Below are positions 60,723 through 64,000 of a stretch of DNA of 64,000 nt, piece after piece. The DNA comes from Pseudomonas alcaligenes (GTDB lineage Bacteria > Pseudomonadota > Gammaproteobacteria > Pseudomonadales > Pseudomonadaceae). The position numbers and the translations under genes were made by a program. Positions within the stretch are counted from its first letter, which is position 1. Each line of letters begins with the position of its first letter. The notes beneath the pieces are model-generated. The model searched no databases, was not told the DNA's origin, and was given only the letters and a program-made list of their open reading frames with translations. Where the stretch lies: contig NZ_CP154874.1 in NCBI RefSeq assembly GCF_041729615.1, positions 439,001-503,000 of the forward strand. Direction: 5' to 3'.

Positions 60723-60743
60723 AAGCCGGCATTGCGCCGGCTT
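60723..60743 (-). terminator. Probable terminator after speE
   Basis: AAGCCGGC at 60723-60730 pairs with GCCGGCTT at 60736-60743 around a 5-base loop. It lies 19 bases past the speE stop on the minus strand. The T run following is weak (CGACGTTTT), so it may depend on other factors. Confidence 0.55.
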
Positions 60744-60761
60744 CTGTCATGGGACCTGCGG

Positions 60762-61622
60762 TCAGTCGTTGCTCGGCTTGTTCACCGCGTGCAGCACGTA
60801 CTGCGGCAGGGCGAAGGCGCCCTGGTGGATCTCCGGGTTGTAGTAGCGGGTGACGATGCCGCTGCCGGCAAAACGCTGGCGCAGGGTCTCCAGCGGCAAC
60901 TTGCGGTACTCGGGGTCGGTGGCTCCCCAGGCGAAGGTCATGCTGCCGCCGATATAGGTCGGCACCGCGGCCATGTAGAAATGCCAGTCGGCGAACAGGC
61001 CGTCCATGCGGCTGGCGGTGGTCTGCACTTCACCGAGCTGCATGAAGGGCGTGCCGTTCTGGGTGACCAGGATGCCACCCTCGTTCAGGCAACGACGGCA
61101 GGCCTGGTAGAAGTTCTCGGAGAACAGCACCTCGCCCGGGCCGATCGGGTCGGTGGAGTCGGAGATGATCACGTCGAACTTCTCCGCGGTGGTCGCCACG
61201 AAGTTCATACCGTCGTCGATCACCAGGTTCAGGCGCGGATCCTCATAGGCGCCGCAGCTGTGCTTGGGCAGGAACTCCTTGCACATTTCCACCACGGTAC
61301 CGTCGATCTCGACCATGGTGATGCTCTCCACGCTGCGGTGCTTGCGCACCTCGCGCAGCATGCCACCGTCGCCGCCGCCGATGATCAGCACGCGCTTGGC
61401 CGCGCCGTGGGCGAGGATCGGCACATGGGTGAGCATCTCGTGGTAGATGAACTCGTCGGCCTCGGTGGTCTGGATCACCCCGTCCAGCGCCATCACCCGG
61501 CCCATGCGGGCATTCTCGAAGATCACCAGGTGCTGGTGCTCGGTGCGCACCTCGTGCAGCAGGCGGTCCATGCGAAAGCGCTGGCCGTAGCCGTCGTAAA
61601 GAGTTTCCTGGTAGTCGCTCAT
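60762..61622 (-). CDS. speE: Polyamine aminopropyltransferase (spermidine synthase)
   Basis: This 286-residue enzyme transfers an aminopropyl group from decarboxylated S-adenosylmethionine to putrescine. It starts [20 protein letters not shown]. Family blocks are [55 protein letters not shown] and the catalytic Asp in [18 protein letters not shown]. The open frame extends 93 bases upstream, but relatives and the length (near 286) support this start, preceded by GGGGG. Confidence 0.95.
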   Translation of the reverse strand: MSDYQETLYDGYGQRFRMDRLLHEVRTEHQHLVIFENARMGRVMALDGVIQTTEADEFIYHEMLTHVPILAHGAAKRVLIIGGGDGGMLREVRKHRSVESITMVEIDGTVVEMCKEFLPKHSCGAYEDPRLNLVIDDGMNFVATTAEKFDVIISDSTDPIGPGEVLFSENFYQACRRCLNEGGILVTQNGTPFMQLGEVQTTASRMDGLFADWHFYMAAVPTYIGGSMTFAWGATDPEYRKLPLETLRQRFAGSGIVTRYYNPEIHQGAFALPQYVLHAVNKPSND

Positions 61623-61725
61623 GGGTAGCCCCCGTCGTCGCTGGTGGTTTGGGACGGACCAGCGCCCGCCCATGAAAAGGCGCGCATTGTAAGGACAACC
61701 GCCGGCGGGCTCCACCCGCCGCCGT

Positions 61726-61917
61726 TCAAAGGCGCACGTTGCCGCGCGGCCCGGCCAGGGCCCAGATGATCAGGCCGAGCACCGGCAGGAAGACGATCAG
61801 CAGTACCCAGAGGATCTTCATCCCGGTTTCCGCACTGCTCTTCACCACGTTGATGATCGCCCAGATGTCCAGGGCAAGGATGGCTAGGCTAAGCAGGCCG
61901 CTGAGGGTGGAACCCAT
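61726..61917 (-). CDS. PLDc_N domain small membrane protein
   Basis: This 63-residue protein has two hydrophobic segments (about residues 4-22 and 35-54), separated by [12 protein letters not shown], the pattern of the phospholipase D nuclease N-terminal (PLDc_N) domain found alone in small envelope proteins. AGGAG lies upstream of the ATG at 61917; an ATG at 61980 is less likely. Function unknown. Confidence 0.78.
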   Translation of the reverse strand: MGSTLSGLLSLAILALDIWAIINVVKSSAETGMKILWVLLIVFLPVLGLIIWALAGPRGNVRL

Positions 61918-62147
61918 GGGGACACTCCTGTGTGGATGGTTCACGTCTTTTAGGATAACGCGGATGCCGGGACGTTCCATGGGCAGGCAAAAGAGCCGTC
62001 AAAACGGCGACATGCGACATATTTCTATGTTTTTACGACAGCATGTGACTCCAAGGTCAGGTTTCGCCATCCATTCAACACAGGCCACGGCAATTCAGTG
62101 CTTTCGCTGGCCAGATCGCACATTGGGCACTCTTGGAGAACAGACCC

Positions 62148-62414
62148 ATGAACACCTCGCTCCGCGTCAACGAAGCTCTGCTCATCGCCGGCCGCGCCTT
62201 CCAGCCGTTCCAGTGCGTCGCCTGGCAACCCCAGGACGGCACCGGGGTGATCACCCTGGCGGTGATCGACCGCACCAACCGCCGCCTCGGCCAGGCACAG
62301 CTGGACAGCCGCACCTATGCCGACCCGGCCCAGCTGGCCGACGTCCTGACCCAGTCCCGCGAGCAGATCAGCCGCCAGGGCTACGCGCTGGACCCGTGGA
62401 GCATGCCCGAGTAA
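62148..62414 (+). CDS. Small conserved hypothetical protein
   Basis: This 88-residue soluble protein starts at 62148 (MNTSLRVNEALLIAGRAFQP) with GGAGAA upstream. The remainder (AWQPQDGTGVITLAVIDRTN, then a helical LADVLTQSREQISRQGY) has no recognised domain. It is followed at once by a good terminator, so it is probably a monocistronic gene. No function assigned. Confidence 0.65.
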   Translation: MNTSLRVNEALLIAGRAFQPFQCVAWQPQDGTGVITLAVIDRTNRRLGQAQLDSRTYADPAQLADVLTQSREQISRQGYALDPWSMPE

Positions 62415-62441
62415 TACCACCCGGCCTGCCGCCCCCCCAGA

Positions 62442-62480
62442 AACCCCCTCTGCCACATGGCGAGGGGGTTTTGCTTTTTC
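62442..62480 (+). terminator. Intrinsic terminator after the 88-residue hypothetical gene
   Basis: AAACCCCCTC at 62442-62451 pairs with GAGGGGGTTT at 62463-62472 around an 11-base loop, followed by T-rich sequence. It lies 28 bases past the stop. Confidence 0.85.
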
Positions 62481-62571
62481 TGGCGCGCGCCTGTCCATAT
62501 CTGTGGGGTTATTGTCCTTGTTGCCATAGGCCGGCGGGCGCAGACTGCATCCAGTTCCCCGAGGATGCGCC

Positions 62572-63555
62572 ATGAGAACCATCGCCAGCCTGCTCTACCC
62601 CGACGTGATGAGCCTGGACGTCAGCGGACCACTGCAGGTGTTCGCCTCGGCCAACGTCGAGCTGCGCCGCCAGGGCCAGGCCGAGGCCTATCGCCTGCTG
62701 GTGCTGGGCGAGCAGGCTGGCCCCATGGCCACTTCCGCCGGCTTCCAGCTGGTGGCCGAGCGCGCCTGGCGTGACTGCGACCCGGCCGAGCTGGACACCC
62801 TGCTGATTCCCGGCGGCCTGGGTGAGACCGCGCAGTGCGCCAACCGGCCGCTGCTGGACTGGCTGCGCGCCGCCGAACCGCAGGTACGCCGACTCGGCTC
62901 GGTGTGCTCCGGCGCCCTGATCCTGGCCGCCGCCGGCCTGCTCGACGGCCGCCGTGCCACCACCCACTGGGCCGACGTGCCGGCGCTGCGCCGCCACCCG
63001 CGCATCGAGGTGGACGGCGACCGCCTGCACACCTACGACCCCGATGGCCGCGACGGCGACGCCCATGTGTTCACCTCGGCCGGGGTCACCGCCGGCATCG
63101 ACCTGGCCCTGGCGCTGGTCGAGGCCGACCTCGGCCGCCCGCTGGCCCTGGCCGTGGCCCGGCGCCTGGTGATGTTCCTCCGCCGCCCCGGCGGCCAGGC
63201 GCAATTCAGCGCCCTGCTCGCCCCGGACGCCTGCCGCACGCCGCGCCTGCTCGGTCTGCTCGAATGGATGGCGCAGAACCTGGCCGCCGACCTGTCACTG
63301 GAGGCCCTGGCGGCGCGCGCCAACCTGTCGACCCGTAGCCTGTCGCGCCTGTTCGTCCAGGAGCTGGGCATGGGCCCGGGGCGCTACGTCGAGCAGTTGC
63401 GCCTGGAGGCCGCGCGCGGCCTGCTGCAGGACAGCGGCGCCTCGATCGGCACGGTGGCGCGGCTGACCGGCTTCCGCCACCCGGAGAACCTGCGCCGCAC
63501 CTTCCACAAGCACCTGTCGGTCAGCCCGCAGGACTACGCCGAACGTTTCGCCTGA
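62572..63555 (+). CDS. GlxA-family transcriptional regulator (DJ-1/PfpI plus AraC HTH)
   Basis: This 327-residue regulator has the same build as the gene at 52928. The DJ-1/PfpI-like half (LIPGGLGETAQCANR, GSVCSGALILAAAGLLDGRRATTHW) precedes an AraC-type domain (LSLEALAARANLSTRSLSRLFVQELGMGPGRYVEQLRLEAARGLL; GTVARLTGFRHPENLRRTFHKHLSVSPQDYAERF). The Cys in CSGALI aligns with the PfpI nucleophile position, but regulators of this type are usually not enzymes. A DUF1272 gene and an MFS transporter follow on the same strand; they may be its targets. Confidence 0.9.
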   Translation: MRTIASLLYPDVMSLDVSGPLQVFASANVELRRQGQAEAYRLLVLGEQAGPMATSAGFQLVAERAWRDCDPAELDTLLIPGGLGETAQCANRPLLDWLRAAEPQVRRLGSVCSGALILAAAGLLDGRRATTHWADVPALRRHPRIEVDGDRLHTYDPDGRDGDAHVFTSAGVTAGIDLALALVEADLGRPLALAVARRLVMFLRRPGGQAQFSALLAPDACRTPRLLGLLEWMAQNLAADLSLEALAARANLSTRSLSRLFVQELGMGPGRYVEQLRLEAARGLLQDSGASIGTVARLTGFRHPENLRRTFHKHLSVSPQDYAERFA

Positions 63556-63573
63556 ACGCCACGGAGAACCACC

Positions 63574-63819
63574 ATGCTCGAACTGCGCCCCGGCTGCGAA
63601 TGCTGCGACCGCGATCTGCCGCCCGAAAGCCCGGATGCGCTGATCTGCTCCTTCGAATGCACCTTCTGCCGCGACTGCGCGCAGTCGCGCCTGCACGGCC
63701 GCTGCCCGAACTGCGGCGGCGAGCTGCTGCAACGCCCGCGACGCCCGGCGGACAAGCTGGCGCGCTTTCCCGCCAGCACCGAACGCACCTTCAAGCCCGC
63801 CGGCTGCCCACGAGACTGA
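63574..63819 (+). CDS. DUF1272 zinc-ribbon protein
   Basis: This 81-residue protein starts MLELRPGCECCDRDLPPESP and carries CECCD, CSFECTFCRDCAQ and CPNCGG, four Cys-pair knuckles typical of DUF1272. It is presumably zinc-binding. The role is unknown. It starts 18 bases after the regulator and ends 4 bases before the MFS gene, so all three are probably one operon. Confidence 0.88.
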   Translation: MLELRPGCECCDRDLPPESPDALICSFECTFCRDCAQSRLHGRCPNCGGELLQRPRRPADKLARFPASTERTFKPAGCPRD

Positions 63820-63823
63820 CGCC

Positions 63824-64000
63824 ATGCTGCTACTGCGCAACCCCACCCTGCTGCGCCTGTTCCTCGCCCAGGGCCTGTTCTGGAGCTGCACCCTGATCGG
63901 CGTGACCCTGACCTCGCTGGTCGGCCTGCAATTGGCACCGGCCAACGCCCTGGCCACCCTGCCGCTGGCCCTGCTGGTGCTCGGCTACCTGCTGACGACC
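63824..64000 (+). CDS. MFS transporter (partial, N-terminal)
   Basis: This is the first 59 codons of a membrane protein that runs off the window. MLLLRNPTLLRLFLAQGLFW begins the first helix; the following sequence has helices separated by LAPANALATLPLALLVLG, the spacing of the first two helices of a major facilitator. Family assignment is tentative. It follows the GlxA-type regulator and the DUF1272 gene on the same strand. Confidence 0.6.
   Translation, partial: MLLLRNPTLLRLFLAQGLFWSCTLIGVTLTSLVGLQLAPANALATLPLALLVLGYLLTT

Noticed and set aside
62017..62030. Short inverted repeat ACATA-TTTC-TATGT with following T run
   Set aside because: The stem is only 5 bp and AT-only at most positions. 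It is probably part of an AT-rich promoter region rather than a terminator.

Overview
The window is a stretch of chromosome from a GC-rich gammaproteobacterium, almost certainly a Pseudomonas. The evidence is the gene content and order: sucA, sdhBADC and gltA; acnA beside aer; two tandem cbb3 oxidase operons followed by ccoGHIS, hemN, anr and apt; then recR, ybaB and dnaX. From memory this closely follows the order in P. aeruginosa PAO1, with several local replacements. The species cannot be fixed from the sequence alone. Coding density is high and there is no tRNA, rRNA, CRISPR array, insertion sequence or prophage.

Layout. (1) 1-6776: TCA cycle genes. sucA (3' end cut by the window) and sdhCDAB are on the minus strand and gltA is divergent on plus, with readable sigma70 promoters facing away from each other. 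(2) 6831-21074: mostly small housekeeping or conserved Pseudomonas genes on both strands (START protein, YkgJ cluster protein, 3-hydroxyisobutyrate-type dehydrogenase, DEDDh exonuclease, ppnP, EamA exporter, ABC exporter, DCC protein, NAD-kinase-like protein, pdxB, MATE pump, tusA, rlmM). (3) 21195-25640: aconitase A and an Aer-type aerotaxis receptor with a good FliA promoter. (4) 26300-41811: the microaerobic respiration block. An ANR box precedes a ccoNOP operon that lacks ccoQ. A ccoNOQP operon follows, then the assembly genes ccoG, H, I, S and a SafE-like protein, then hemN with an ANR-type box and ideally placed -10, then anr itself and apt. (5) 41808-50535: a four-gene minus-strand signalling operon: REC-HDOD, REC-GGDEF-EAL, a 1627-residue CHASE/PAS hybrid kinase with two REC domains and an Hpt, and REC-GGDEF. 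From memory it has no counterpart at this position in PAO1 and is the best candidate here for an incompletely described system. (6) 50608-64000: acyl-CoA dehydrogenase, small secreted proteins, a GlxA/FtrA regulator divergent from a rhodanese-GNAT pair, recR-ybaB-dnaX, a membrane chemoreceptor convergent with a periplasmic binding protein, speE, a second GlxA-type regulator, and the start of an MFS transporter.

The genes combine into a coherent aerobic/microaerobic lifestyle. Succinate oxidation feeds the quinone pool, high-affinity cbb3 oxidases are controlled by the oxygen sensor Anr encoded next to them, HemN makes porphyrin without oxygen, and Aer steers the cell by energy or redox state. 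The most interesting non-gene signals are a canonical -1 slippery heptamer with a following stem-loop in dnaX (predicting a short gamma form), a 10-bp-arm inverted repeat between the FtrA-like regulator and the rhodanese gene, a perfect 21-bp-arm palindromic repeat beside recR, and two FliA-type promoters in front of the two chemoreceptor genes.
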